From contig CM119268.1 in assembly GCA_051294375.1 (NCBI GenBank), positions 5,429,101 through 5,493,100 of the forward strand: a DNA stretch of 64,000 nt, in the 5' to 3' direction. This document shows, piece after piece, positions 34,456 to 45,540 of the stretch (position 1 is its first letter; every line of letters begins with the position of its first letter). The notes below the pieces were generated by a model that saw nothing but the letters and a program-made list of their open reading frames with translations, did not search any database and was not told the DNA's origin. Source of the stretch: Paraspadella gotoi. Taxonomy: Eukaryota > Chaetognatha. A program made the position numbers and the translations under genes.

Positions 34456-34490
<35 letters not shown>

Positions 34491-35930
34491 TCTCTCTCTC
34501 TCTCTCTCTCTCTTCTTCTCTCTCTCTTCCTCTGTTCTCTTCAAACCAATTTGTTTTCCCAATGAACATAATTTCTATTAAGAGATAAAATAATTTGTAG
34601 CACAAACAAACTCGATCAATTCATTTCTCAATCTAAAAAAAATCGAATTATCTTTTCGTCTTCTAATTTTTCTCATTTTTTTTTCAATTTCTATAAATTC
34701 CTTTTTTTATAATTCCTCATTTTGGGTATTTTCTAAAATTTTCTTTCATTCTGTTAAAATTCTCTCCATTTTATTCCATTTTCAATCCTTTCATTATCTT
34801 TGTTTTCCATTTCTATCCATTACCCCATTTCAGTAAATCCTTTCCATCCGTTTTCCATTTTCCATTTTTAATCCATTTTCGTCTCGACTCAAGAAAATAT
34901 CGACCCTCAAATTTGTTTTCATTTTCTGTTTCGATTTTTCTATTTCCTTTCTCGACTTTATCTGTTCTTTTTGTTGCTTTTTAAAATATTTTAAATTGTT
35001 TTTGCTTGTTAATGGATATTTAAGCTTTAACCTTTCAAGGCAGTTGTCATTCTACTCTCGTAGTCCATGTTTATTGTTCTCAATGTATAGTTATTTTTTT
35101 TCCCTTTTCATTCTTTGCTTCTGCTTCGTCATCCCTAATCCTCCTCTACTTCCTTTACCCCTCCTCCTCATCCTCCTCACTTCTCCTCCTCCTCCTCATC
35201 TCCTCCTCCTCCTCATCTTCTCCTCCTCTCTCATCTTCCTCCTCATCCTCAGAAAAAAAACTAAATCATCGCGGGTCAACGAATAAACGAATGAATCGAT
35301 CTTTGACGCCGGAACCGACGGACGACGACGACGACGACGACGACGACGATGACAAGACGACGACGACGACGACGATGACCAAGACGACGACGACGACGAC
35401 GATGACAAGAGACGTTGACGACGACGACGACGATGACCAAGACGACGACGACGACGACGATGACAAAGACGACGACGATTACGAAGACGATGACGATGAC
35501 GAAGACGACCACGAAGACAAAGTCATGAAAAAAAAAAAGAAAAACAACAACATTTCCGATACAAATACTGACAACAACAACAACGAAAATAACAACGACA
35601 ACACCAGCCACTAAGCGGACACAACAACATCAACGAAAAAACATCGTTTTTGGGGAAAAAAAGTTAATAGAAGGAAAACCGCATGAGGAAAACGAAGACG
35701 ACGACGACGAGGACGACGACGACGACGACGACGACAATGACGACCATGACGATTTCCCCCTAAATCAACTTTGTCGTTCGTATTTCTCGGTGAAAGGTTT
35801 CTTCCGGATTGATTTGGTCGTCCGTCGTCGTTGTTGTTGTTGTTGCTGTTGTCGCCGTCTTTCTCGAGAAATCGGGTCTCGTCAAAGTCAACAAGGACAG
35901 ATTCCGCTATGTGACGTCGAAGTTGAAGCT

Positions 35931-36021
<91 letters not shown>

Positions 36022-36640
36022 TTAGTTAACATTCGATTTAATTAACTATCTCCAAATATAAACCTTTACTCGTAGTCGTTATCGTCGTTTTCGTCGTCAT
36101 CATACTAAAGTCAATAATGGTCACGATCTGCAATGGCCTTCAGCGATGCCAGCGTTGACAATCCTCGTTGCCATTGACAACTATCGTCGTTGCCATCGTC
36201 GTTGCCATAGGGGTTGCCATCGGAATGTTCCGATCGCCTCGTTATATCAGTGACATCAAAAAAAATTTTGATATCGAAAAAGGAGTGAAAGTTGTGATTG
36301 TTCTGGTCGTTGTTGTTGTGGTTGTCATATCGTCATCGTCGCAGTCGTCATCATCGTCTTCATTGTCGTCGTCGTCGTCCTTTTCGTCGTCGTCATCGTC
36401 CCTCATTGTCGTCGTCGTTCCTTTTCTCGTCGTCGTCTCATTCTCGTCTCGTCGTCTCTATCTCTTCTCGTTTCGCCTTCCTCCGTCATTGTCGTCGTCC
36501 GTCTCATCGTCACATTGGTCTCGTCTTTTCGTCTCTATCTCTTCGTCGTTCGCCCTTCCTCCGTCATAAAGCAACGGAACTAAAAGAGACTAAAACGGAG
36601 TCTTGAATAATTGATGAACACGGTGACGGTAAAAGTCTCT

Positions 36641-36717
<77 letters not shown>
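32938..36717 (+). repeat. 3.7-kb repeated unit T, copy 3
   Basis: Starts at the same base as copy 2 and runs on through the closing (CT)n array (36637-36717) into unique DNA. It includes the SINE-like element at 33151-33408, (GAC)n at 35322-35510, (CT)n at 35935-36018 and (GTC)n at 36300-36560. A segment reading FLEKSGLVKVNKDRFRYVTS (about 35858-35920) is conserved in copies 2 and 3 but has no splice donor, so it is not called as coding. Confidence 0.93.
33151..33408 (+). mobile_element. S1 SINE-like element in unit T copy 3
   Basis: Same insertion as in copies 1 and 2, with independent single-base changes. Confidence 0.75.
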
Positions 36718-36813
36718 TTTTTTATGCCCCTTAATGCGTTTATTCGAATCCCATCGTCGGCCACGCAACGCGTAATTGACTCTTTGCGTCACAAACGCAA
36801 AACGCGATGTGCG

Positions 36814-36876
36814 TAATTACGCAATCAGATTACGCACTCAGATTACGCAATCAGATTACGCACTCAGATTACGCTC
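36814..36876 (+). repeat. 13-bp minisatellite GATTACGCAMTCA
   Basis: About 4.5 units, in which the tenth base alternates A, C, A, C. This shows a 26-bp higher-order unit. Confidence 0.88.
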
Positions 36877-36979
36877 ATTGTTGAGTCGAAGTTAGTTTCG
36901 TAGGTTTATTCGTGATTGGTCGGATGGTAGATCAATCCATCTGTCCGTCATTCCATCCCTGTGGCTCGGCTTTCGGTCA

Positions 36980-37026
36980 CTCGCGGACCGACAGACCGAC
37001 AGACCGACCGACCGACCGACCGACCA
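36980..37026 (+). repeat. (GACC)n tetranucleotide array
   Basis: GACCGACA then GACCGACC units; a related (GGTC)/(GTCC) array lies at 62907-62950. Confidence 0.88.
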
Positions 37027-37106
37027 AACGCCTTTCGCTCTCCCGTCCACATTTTCTGTCTGTCGTCAATCAAGTCTTCTTTTGTCAACGAGAGTTGGAA
37101 TGTTTG

Positions 37107-37109
<3 letters not shown>

Positions 37110-37162
<53 letters not shown>
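37110..37162. repeat. (CT)n microsatellite
   Basis: Nearly pure CT array. Confidence 0.92.
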
Positions 37163-37165
<3 letters not shown>

Positions 37166-37204
37166 CTTTCTCAGAGGGAAAAAACACAGACCCCGCTGGG
37201 ACGC

Positions 37205-37920
37205 GCCCAAGTCTGGTAAAGGAGGTGGAGGAAGAGGAGAAGAAGGAGGGATGGAGGAAAGGAAGAAAAAAAGGAAATGATTAAAAGAAAAGAAAGGAAG
37301 GAAAGGAGAAAAAGAAAAAAAGAGAAAAGGAAGAAAATAAAGAAAAGGAGGAAATAAGGAAAGGAAGGAATGGAAGGAAACAGAAAAAGTGGAAAGAAGG
37401 AAGGAAAGAAAAGGAGGAAAGAAGAAACTGAAGAAAAGGAAGAAAAGGAGGAAATAAGGAAAAAATGAAAGGAAGGAAAAGAAGGATAGAAGAAAAGGAG
37501 GAAAAAAGGAAAGGAAGAAAAGGAGGAAAGAATAAAAGGATAAAAAGAAGAAAAAGAGGAAAGAAGGAAAGGAAGGAAAGAAGAAAAGAAAGAAAGAAGG
37601 AAAGGAAGGAAAGATGAAAAGGAGGAAAGAAGAAAAGGAAGAAAGAAGAAAAAGAGGAAAGAAGGAAAGGAAGGAAAGAAGAAAAAGAAGAAAGAAGGAA
37701 AGGAAGGAAAGATGAAAAGGAGGAAAGAAGAAAAGGAGGAAAGAAGGAAAGGAAGAAAAGGAGGAAAGAAGAAAAGGAAGAAAAGAAGAAAAAGAGGAAA
37801 GAAGGAAAGGAAGGAAGAAGAAAAAGAGGAAAGAAGGAAAGGAAGGAAAGGAGAAAAGGAAGGAAAGGAAGTCAAAAGAATGGAAAGGAAGTAAGGAGGA
37901 AAAGAAGGAAAGCGGAGAAA
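37205..37920 (+). repeat. 700-base polypurine tract (GGAAAGAAGG-type)
   Basis: Almost no pyrimidines for 700 bases. Units such as GGAGGAAAGAAGAAAAGG and GAAAGAAGGAAAGGAAGG recur. The long Phe/Ser/Leu frame on the minus strand and the charged plus frame are repeat readings. Confidence 0.9.
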
Positions 37921-38330
37921 AGTAAAGCGTTAAAAAGGCGTGTTGTATGGACGGCGGGGGGACTGCGTTACGGAATTAGAGGACGAGGAATGGTTGGCGC
38001 TGGGGCGGACGGGGGCAGGGGTCGGTTGAGAGGCGGACGCCATTACCTCCACATTATGATAATTCAGAGCAAAAGTCTCGTCGCATACGAATTATTTGCA
38101 AAGTCGGAGGAAGAGAAGAGAGAGAAGTGTCAAAAATAGATAAGAAAGAAAATAGAGTGGCGGGGATAGAGAAGTGTTCAAAATAGTGAGGAGGAAATGA
38201 GAGAGGCGAAAATAGAGAAGTATCCTGAATAGATAGGCTAGAACTAGAAGTGAAGTAATAAGTGAGTCTTTCGTTAACGAAAAAAGATTCAGCAAAAAAA
38301 ATAACCGATAACAGATTAACTTTCGGAATC
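37921..38330. other. Unique spacer
   Basis: A GC-rich patch (37935-38045), then GATAGAGAAG-containing DNA. No gene recognised. Confidence 0.45.
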
Positions 38331-38335
38331 CTCAC

Positions 38336-38390
38336 CCACAGATGGAGAAATCGTGTCGTTGGGTAAACGCATCCAGTCATTTACATACGA
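38336..38390 (-). CDS. Weak candidate exon, unknown gene
   Basis: A 55-base frame (SYVNDWMRLPNDTISPSVG) lies between a possible acceptor (aagccgacag) and donor TGTGG|GTGAGG. It starts in phase 0, as the small exon at 38590-38622 ends. The polypyrimidine tract is poor, and no family is recognised. Confidence 0.2.
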
Positions 38391-38589
38391 CTGTCGGCTT
38401 TGTCGGTAAAGATGTTTTTACTTTTTACAATGTCAGTTTAGATGTCGGTATCGTGAAGTCAATCATTGAAGTAGAGACAGACAGACAGACAGACAAAAAA
38501 ATCACCATTTTAATTTTTTTAATTTTGATTAATGAAAGAAGAATAGTATTGTGTAGAAGTTCAACCACGACGGCTTTAGTTTTACTCAC

Positions 38590-38622
38590 CTCGACCCTGC
38601 AAATCGGGCAAAAGAATTTTAA
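38590..38622 (-). CDS. Weak candidate small exon with RING-tail-like CPICR
   Basis: Before a strong donor (GTCGAG|GTGAGT) one frame reads LKFFCPICRVE. CPICR is the typical last cysteine pair of a RING zinc finger. The rest of a RING was not found upstream. Alternative readings: a 7-base microexon after ttgcccgatttgcag, or the frame KILLPDLQGR if joined to the exon at 38919. Confidence 0.25.
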
Positions 38623-38873
38623 CTTAATAATTAATTAATTAAATTAATAAAGGTTTCGGATTTATTTACAAATTTGTACGTCGATACTCGTCGATTGGCT
38701 TCTGTGAGAGACTTACTTACCCATTCGATTAAATGTGAACTGTGAACATAAAAGTTAATTCCTCGATCTCTTTCACTCATGATCGACTAATTCACATATT
38801 GACATATTGGCTAATTTTATGAATTCACTCTCTCATTCACGCATTCACTACCGTGACCCGCTTCACAAAACCG

Positions 38874-38916
<43 letters not shown>

Positions 38917-38918
38917 AC

Positions 38919-39050
38919 CCGTGCTGGCCAGATTGTTGGTGAGGTTGTTGAGGAATCGGTGAGTGTGAGAGTTGTGATCCTTGAAGGAGGCCCTTCGCCG
39001 GGAGGAGGAAGAGGAGGAATCTTTGGGCGTGGAAGGGGCTGAGGAGCCGC
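38919..39050 (-). CDS. Candidate internal exon, Ser-rich, unknown gene
   Basis: Acceptor cccctcctcctccatag and donor ACGG|GTGAGA bound a 132-base frame. It reads GSSAPSTPKDSSSSSSRRRA then SFKDHNSHTHRFLNNLTNNL and ASTG. Entry leaves two bases and exit one, as in normal internal exons. It lies about 12 kb downstream, on the same strand, of gene 2 (exons 60197-50852) and could belong to it, but the phases require at least one exon between. No family is recognised. Confidence 0.5.
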
Positions 39051-39154
39051 CTATGGAGGAGGAGGGGATTGAGGTAAAGGTTTTATATAAGAAATAATGT
39101 AATATATTATTATTATTTGATTATATATTATACAATCGAAACTGTTCATACAAA

Positions 39155-39330
39155 ATACTGCTTCATTGTAAGAGAAACCAGGTACTCTTTAAGTTTGGAC
39201 AAGTTGGCTTATTTGTTTAATGAATGGACTATTTTATATTGTTTTAGTAATTTCACCAGGGAGAGATCCTTTCTCGCAAGGAATGGAGAACTTAACCCAC
39301 CATAGCTCGTCCAAAGTCAGGAGCGAAATA
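39155..39330 (+). repeat. Repeat family R1, rearranged copy
   Basis: GCTTCATTGTAAGAGAAACC and AGGTACTCTT are followed directly by the family tail, then a second partial copy (GGAATGGAGAACTTAACCCA, GTCCAAAGTCAGGAG). Confidence 0.6.
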
Positions 39331-39424
39331 ATATATTTGAAAAAAGATGTCTCTTGAAAAAGAGAGAAGCGAATGAATTTAAGTTAATGTGGATTTGTTA
39401 ATATTGTTGGCGTGAAGCACACGC

Positions 39425-39493
39425 GGCATGGTGAGAGAGAAGGAGCAGATAGCGAGGAGAGAGAGACGACGAGAGAGGAGAACAGAAGAGAGA

Positions 39494-39540
<47 letters not shown>
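39425..39540. repeat. (GA)n microsatellite
   Basis: Interrupted GA arrays. Confidence 0.88.
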
Positions 39541-39541
<1 letters not shown>

Positions 39542-39599
39542 AATCGCGTACGATGTTTTTTTTCTAACAAGAAATCGATGTGAGTCAGCGCGCACGATA

Positions 39600-41005
39600 A
39601 TTAGAGAAGGGATAAAGGGAGAAGAAGAAGAAAGGAGGAGGGAAAAAAGGGAAAAAAAGAAGAGAAAAGGTTTAAAAGGAAAGTAAAGGAAAAGCTAGAA
39701 AAAGTAAAGGTGAACAGAAGGCAAAGAGAGGAAGCGAGAGATCAAGAAGGGTGAGTTCATGGAATCGAAACAAAAGTTCACTGCTCTTGGCTCAAGAAGC
39801 ATCAATAAGTAGATGTCAATTTTTGTCGCTTAGTAACAATTTTGGCACTATTTCCTGAAAGCGTCCCATCTCTGAACCCCAATCCTTGACATTAATCCTT
39901 ATCCCTGGCTTATTCCCTCACCCAAATATTTTACCCTAATTTAATCCTTAGCCTTAATCCTAATTCTAATTTTTAGGAAACATTGACTCAATTTTAAAGA
40001 CTGAAACATAAAAGATTTAATGATTCGACGTTTGTTTTTCAAACTCCCGCTTGTCAGATTTAATCTATACAAAATGTGAACAAGAGACGCTATCTGATTC
40101 TTCAGTGACATTTTTCACGAGATTCGTGATAAAGATTATCACGCTCCATGTCAAGATCGCCCACGTAATTTTTCACATCTCACGTTAAGCACAATGAAGT
40201 TTTGAAGTTTTTTTTGGTTTCTTGTCGTGATTCGCTGTGTTAATTGACAACCATTGTGCAGAAGTGGAAATAAACTGGGAAGGACGAATTAAATTTGAAA
40301 AACGTTTAAGTTCATCAACCGAAAGAAAGACGTCGAATTAAAAAAAATGACAGAGAAAAACTAAACTATAAAAAGCGGTTCATAAATAACACTTACAATA
40401 TATAAGAACGAACGAAATAACGCAAAGGACAAAATGCAATAATAGGAATTCGAAAAATTAGAAATAAGTAAAGTAACAACTACTGCAACAAAAAACAATA
40501 CCGTTATTACAACTAAAACGACAAAAATAACAACTACAACAACAACAAGAACAACAACAACAAGTACAACCACAACAACAACCTGGAGACTGCGAATCCG
40601 CGACGCAAAAAATCATGAGTCTTTTGTTTTGGTGACGAAATTTTTTTACTCATCGATTTGTTCGACGTGTCGTTGTTGTTGTCTTCTGTGATCCAACTCA
40701 CTTTTTTCTCGCGTCAGAATCACAGATGAAAAAAATACATTCTTTGATATTTGTGATCCGCCGTCGGTGGACATAATCGATAGTTCACAATTTGTTTTAA
40801 ACGCATTTTTTACTCAAAGTTTTTATTTTTTCGTATTTTTTCAACCATGTTTCAAATCTATTTAAAGTCTTTATAAAAAATTAAAAAAGAAAATTATTTA
40901 AAAAAGTTTCCCGCTCTTTTCACTCTCACGTGATTCGTCGTCGATGGAATCCGAGATTCGTCGGTGAATCGAATCACAACAAAGAGAAAAGACCAAGTGA
41001 AAAGT
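39600..41005. other. Unique AT-rich spacer
   Basis: Includes a purine-rich patch (39605-39720), CCTAATCCTTA-type phrases (39880-39970) and an (AAC)n-rich patch (40490-40580). No gene recognised. Confidence 0.45.
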
Positions 41006-41014
41006 TGGAATTAA

Positions 41015-41058
41015 CGTCGACGACGACGACGACGACGATGACGACGACGACGACGAAC
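41015..41058 (+). repeat. (GAC)n array
   Basis: GACGACGACGACGATGACGAC.. type triplets. Confidence 0.85.
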
Positions 41059-41101
41059 GACCGCCGGCCGTGAATAGGAGGAATCTAACTTCGAATCAAA
41101 T

Positions 41102-41177
41102 TTAAGACGGACGATGCCGGACAAGAGTACGGACACGAGTACGGACACGACCAGCGAGATGCACAAATACGGACCAA
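41102..41177 (+). CDS. Very weak candidate exon, or antisense hydrophobic segment
   Basis: On the plus strand, acceptor-like tcaaatttaag and donor CCAAA|GTGAGT bound an open segment (MPDKSTDTSTDTTSEMHKYG in one frame). On the minus strand the same DNA reads as a hydrophobic helix (ISLVVSVLVSVLLSGIVRL). Because the DNA is a 12-base direct repeat (GTACGGACACGA), either reading may be accidental. Confidence 0.15.
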
Positions 41178-41454
41178 AGTGAGTTCCGAGGAGAGGATCA
41201 AAGTGAGGTAAGGACCAAACTTCACGACGGAAGTGAGTATTAAGATGATAAAACGTGATATTCAACACATCTGAGTTGGAAACAAATTCGTCGATGGAAT
41301 TAGAGTTATATCTGATGGAATCGAATTTGTTGCTGATGGAATTAAAGTAGTTTCTGATGGAATTTTCTCTCGTTACTGATAGAATTAAAGTCTTGGGAGA
41401 TGGAATTAAGTTCCGCTTTTTGATCCAGTTTCACTTTTCGGTTTCAACGAGACG

Positions 41455-41560
41455 AAGTGGTCATCGCGCCTTTCGTTGGGTCATCGATCATTCATTGGTC
41501 ATTGGTCGACTGGCCATTGGTCATTGGTCCACTGGTCATTGGGTCAATCCTCTCGTGAGG
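41455..41560 (+). repeat. CATTGGTC cluster (inverted CCAAT boxes)
   Basis: Six ATTGG motifs lie within about 60 bases (41490-41545), as CATTGGTCATTGGTC-type repeats. They could be a short tandem repeat or a CCAAT-rich promoter patch. Unique DNA with GATGGAATT repeats precedes it (41290-41410). Confidence 0.5.
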
Positions 41561-41604
41561 CCGAGAGAATATTGCGGGTGGTTGGATTCAACGTTGCTGC
41601 TTCA

Positions 41605-41765
41605 ATGAAGTGCTTCATTGCTGACAGTGAGAGAGTCTTGATTGAAAGATTGCAGGGTCCTGCTCTTGGAACAGTGATGGAGCCCTTAAACCTCCAAAGC
41701 CTGTCCCAAGTAAGGATCAAGATAGTTCATTTATCAAATGAATAGATAATTTTATGTTGGTTTTA
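41605..41765 (+). repeat. Repeat family R1, copy
   Basis: GTGCTTCATTGCTGACAGTG, GAGAGTCTTGATTGAAAG, GCAGGGTCCTGCT, CCCTTAAACCTCCAAAGCCT and the ATTTATCAAATGAATAGATA tail occur in family order. The GCAGG/CCTGC stem is kept. Confidence 0.75.
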
Positions 41766-41984
41766 TGTAAATCTGGAGATGACGTAAAAAAACAAACTTG
41801 GAGAATGACTTGCAGTAGTTGAGTTGATGAAAATATATTGGAGCTAATTAGTTGTGGCAAACGGGTTGTGGCAATCACGCCACTCCAAGTTATGAGGAAG
41901 AGGAAATGGCCATAGAAAAATTGGGAGCCACAGAAATCCTCTCTTGGATTTTGTGGGCAGAGAAGCCAAACAGATGACAGAAGA

Positions 41985-42150
41985 AGAGGAAGAGGAGAGA
42001 AAGAGAAAGACAGAGAGTGAGAGGAAGAGAGGGAGCGAATGAGTGGGAGGAAGAGGGGGAGGAAGAGAGAGAGATAGGGAGAGAGAGAGGGAGGGAAAGA
42101 GAAATAGAGAAAGGGAGAGAGAGGGAGCGAAAGAGGGAGAGACTGCTTTC
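41985..42150. repeat. (GA)n/GGGAGAGA tract
   Basis: Polypurine with GAGAGGGAGCGAA units. Confidence 0.85.
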
Positions 42151-42819
42151 AACTCTATAATTCCTTTCCTCTTTAGATCTTCACGTTCGAAAAGAGAATC
42201 GTGAAGAGTTGGACAGTGAATGTTGACATAAACGAAACCGCTTCAATGAAGGAGACAGTAAAGTTTGAATTGGCGTAGGTTGAATCTTTGAAGTAGTACA
42301 ATTAATAATGTTTTACTTAAATATTTAATTTTTTAACGGGCCGAAAGAAATATAAAAAGTCAAGAATGTCAAACGTTAAAGTTCACTGAATAAGGTTATC
42401 AAAAATGCTAGTAATAAAGAATTATCATCTTATCATTCGCATTTAATTCAATCCCCAACACGAAATTTTCGGATATTTTCACAGAACTTTCAGTGAGAAT
42501 TTTGCTGTTCACTTCGAATCGGTTAACAAATAATTCGAATCTGAGTTGCGTCACAATTTCTCTCACAGATAAATAAATCCTCATAGCGCGTTTTCTTTTC
42601 AAAATTATTTCGGCGTCAAAATCGAAGTCACGTCTTCCAACTTTTCACTTTGAATCGCAGACTCAAAGATTTCGTCGATGTGAGGTCGATCGTTCACGTT
42701 TCACCTTCGAAAAAATCGCGCGGTTTTTTTTTTCGTGAGAATCTTTGACTTTGGGTCGAGTGAAAAACATGAAGCAGAATTTGACGAATAGAAAGATTGG
42801 ATCACGTTTTCACTTTTGC

Positions 42820-42820
<1 letters not shown>
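42151..42820. other. Unique spacer
   Basis: AT-rich DNA, then mixed DNA with CpGs from 42600. No gene recognised. Confidence 0.45.

Positions 42821-42821
<1 letters not shown>

Positions 42822-42868
<47 letters not shown>
42822..42868. repeat. (CT)n microsatellite
   Basis: Pure CT array. Confidence 0.92.
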
Positions 42869-42869
<1 letters not shown>

Positions 42870-43099
42870 CTCCTTGCTGCCTCACATGTCACAAGAAACG
42901 AGGGAGGGAGAGAGAAAGAGAATGGAGACCCTGACGTCATCGGTTTTAAGGGAAGAAAGGAAAATGGTTAATAACTCAATTTGAGAGTGAAAAATAATTC
43001 AGGGATAAAAGAAAAAAATGAAAGGTTATGATAAAAAAAAAGGAAATTAAGGAAAGAAAAAGCCAAAATGAACCGAGCGATGGTAATCTGAGCCCTTTA

Positions 43100-43101
43100 G
43101 C

Positions 43102-43165
<64 letters not shown>

Positions 43166-43168
43166 GCT
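43100..43168. repeat. (GA)n microsatellite
   Basis: Nearly pure GA. Confidence 0.92.
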
Positions 43169-43455
43169 CCTTGGTTCCAAATCGTGACACAGAATCAAGG
43201 AATCGAAACTAAGATAACAACGATTACAATGAGAGAGAAAATGAGAGAGAACGCATAGAGAGTGAGAGACAGACCCTAATTAACCGAAAAATCTATATTT
43301 ATAAAATCTATTTTTTTCTTTCAACCGGAAATTTTGGTTTAAACGTTTTTCCTCAAACAGAAAATTAATTTCCTCTCAATTACGACACGCGACTTTGAGA
43401 ATAAAGTCTGTGACGTCGGCGGTATCATATTCCAAACTTTTCCTCTAAGAAGACA

Positions 43456-43459
<4 letters not shown>

Positions 43460-43521
<62 letters not shown>
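43460..43521. repeat. (CT)n microsatellite
   Basis: Pure CT. Confidence 0.92.
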
Positions 43522-43523
<2 letters not shown>

Positions 43524-43584
43524 CTCGGCCACTTTCATTTTTCGCCGGCAAAACAGAGGACCGCTCACTTCTCCCTTTCCCCGT

Positions 43585-43755
43585 CCCTCATTGGTCGGAT
43601 TCCCTTGACCTAAGCGGCCTCTCATTGGCCGGTCGCCCTTTCATCTCTGACCTGGTAGCAGCTGATTGGCCGAATTGCTTCCGATGGATGACGTCATCGT
43701 CGAAGCCGCGTTCTCTGATAGGTTGTTTTGGTTTTGCCTGTTATTGGGTTTTTAT
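43585..43755. promoter_or_regulatory. Promoter-like patch: CCAAT boxes and a CRE
   Basis: Four ATTGG (inverted CCAAT) motifs at about 43590, 43625, 43664 and 43743 surround a perfect CRE palindrome TGACGTCA at about 43689, in GC-balanced unique DNA. Such spacing is typical of animal CREB/NF-Y promoters. No adjacent first exon was identified on either strand, so the gene it would serve is unknown. Confidence 0.45.
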
Positions 43756-43941
43756 TTCGGTGGGGGGGGGGTAAGAAAGGGGGGGAGGTCGGGATTAGAA
43801 CGTGGGTGTTTGAAAAGAAAATGGGAGGAAAGGGAGGAAAGGAGAGAAGAGAAAGGAAAGAAGTGGAGGAAAGAGGAGAAGAGAGGGAAGACGTTCAAGA
43901 TAAGAGAGGCGCTTTAGAGAGCGATCCACATGGAGAGCAGA

Positions 43942-43944
<3 letters not shown>

Positions 43945-43978
<34 letters not shown>
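43945..43978. repeat. (GA)n microsatellite
   Basis: Short pure GA array. Confidence 0.88.
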
Positions 43979-43979
<1 letters not shown>

Positions 43980-44146
43980 TAAAAGGATAAGAAAAACCGG
44001 CGACAAATGTCACTATCGACAAAAGCAACTGACAAAAGATCGACAAAAGCAACTGACAAAAGATCGACAAAAGTGTAGATATAAATTTCTTTGAAAAGTA
44101 AATTCGATTTTAGTGAAAAGAAAAAATTCTTACTTTAACCGATAGT

Positions 44147-44178
44147 TGTCGTCGTCGTCGTCTTCGCCGTCGCCGTCG

Positions 44179-44225
<47 letters not shown>

Positions 44226-44230
44226 GTCAT
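44147..44230 (+). repeat. (GTC)n then (ATCGTC)n array
   Basis: GTC triplets switch to a pure hexamer TCATCG repeat (about eight units). Confidence 0.9.
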
Positions 44231-44334
44231 TGGCTCGATTCATCGAATGTGAACTCACCCTAACTAGTAACTACAGATTCTTTTGTATTTAAGTTATAAC
44301 TATTTTATAAATTTTATTTTGACTTTAACATCCA

Positions 44335-44505
44335 GTGAACACACAGAATCACTCACCGCAAGTCATTCACCCAAATCAACTCACCCTCACTCATTTCACT
44401 ATACAAGCCAACTCACCTCTCTCTCTCAACACCAATTTATCACTCTCACCCACTCACATTTCACCCAGACACCCACTCACCGCTCACCCATCACCCAATC
44501 TCATT
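44335..44505 (+). repeat. Degenerate TCACTCACCC tract
   Basis: CACTCACC/CATTTCAC phrases recur irregularly; the Thr/Ser/His frame across it is composition-driven. Confidence 0.55.
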
Positions 44506-44594
44506 TCACACGGAATTTCGTGAGAGAAAAAGATTATTGGATTAGTGAGATCGTAAGTGACTTTGTCACCAGAAAAAACACACTCTCTCTCTCT

Positions 44595-44601
44595 TTTTTT
44601 T

Positions 44602-44700
<99 letters not shown>

Positions 44701-44735
44701 CTCTTTCTTTCTTTTTCTCTCTCTCTCCTTTTTTT
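44595..44735 (+). repeat. (CTTT)n tetranucleotide array
   Basis: About 25 nearly perfect CTTT units with (CT)n at both ends. Confidence 0.95.
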
Positions 44736-45540
44736 ATTTAGAACTAAAAGAAAAAAATATTTCCTTGTAATTATATAGTATTATTTTGGAATAAGTACGT
44801 ATACAAATAAGAGATATTACCTTGCGAAAGTTATACTAGTGCAAACAATAATCTTTTTCATATAAACATCAATTATAAAAAATTGTCTTTGATAACTTTT
44901 TTTTTGCTTCCGTCTTTTTTTCATATGAAACCGGTTAATAGTTTTTAAAGGCGCTTAATATTTTTTTTTAGCCTGAAGCTCGACCTAACCTGTCAGAGAT
45001 TTTAATAATTGGAACACGCAAAGTCTAATATTTTCTTTTCTCGGATCAAAAAGAAAAGAGGGAAAAAACAATAATAATGTCGGCCGCCGCAGCGAATAAA
45101 AAGGAAAGAGGGGGGGGGAATTTATAACCGTTTTAATCCATGTCGTGATTAGATACATATATTCAGTTTTATTTAAAAAAAAATGGCTATTTCGTTTATT
45201 GCTTGTTATCTTCTCATAAATAATTCTCGTTTCGATTTATTTCCTGCCTTTAATAATTATAATATAAAAAAAATGAGAACATTTAAATCTATGAACAGAT
45301 CCATAAAATGGCCTCAGACAGACAGACTGACCGATCAACAAGTGTTGTCGCTTACCAACACGAAACACGTTTCGTCGTCGTTCGAATATAAATGTATATT
45401 TGTTTTTGCTTGCGAGGTTATTCGTGCTTGGTGCTTGGTCATGGCTCATTAAATTTTAACTAATTTAAGGCCCAAATGCCATTAATCAGGTAAATTATCA
45501 AACGTTTAATTATTAAAAAAAGCCCCTTTTTTTTTTGCAG
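44736..45540. other. AT-rich unique spacer
   Basis: AT-rich with a few CpG patches. Two overlapping open frames (45183-45452) have no recognisable domain. Confidence 0.45.

Noticed and set aside
37171-37875. 234-codon minus-strand frame rich in Phe, Ser and Pro
   Set aside because: Pure reading of the 700-base polypurine tract on the other strand.
41011-41268. Minus-strand hydrophobic segment (ISLVVSVLVSVLLSG) considered as a channel membrane helix
   Set aside because: Coded by a 12-base direct repeat, lacks splice sites in phase and lacks the ASC motif before the first helix.
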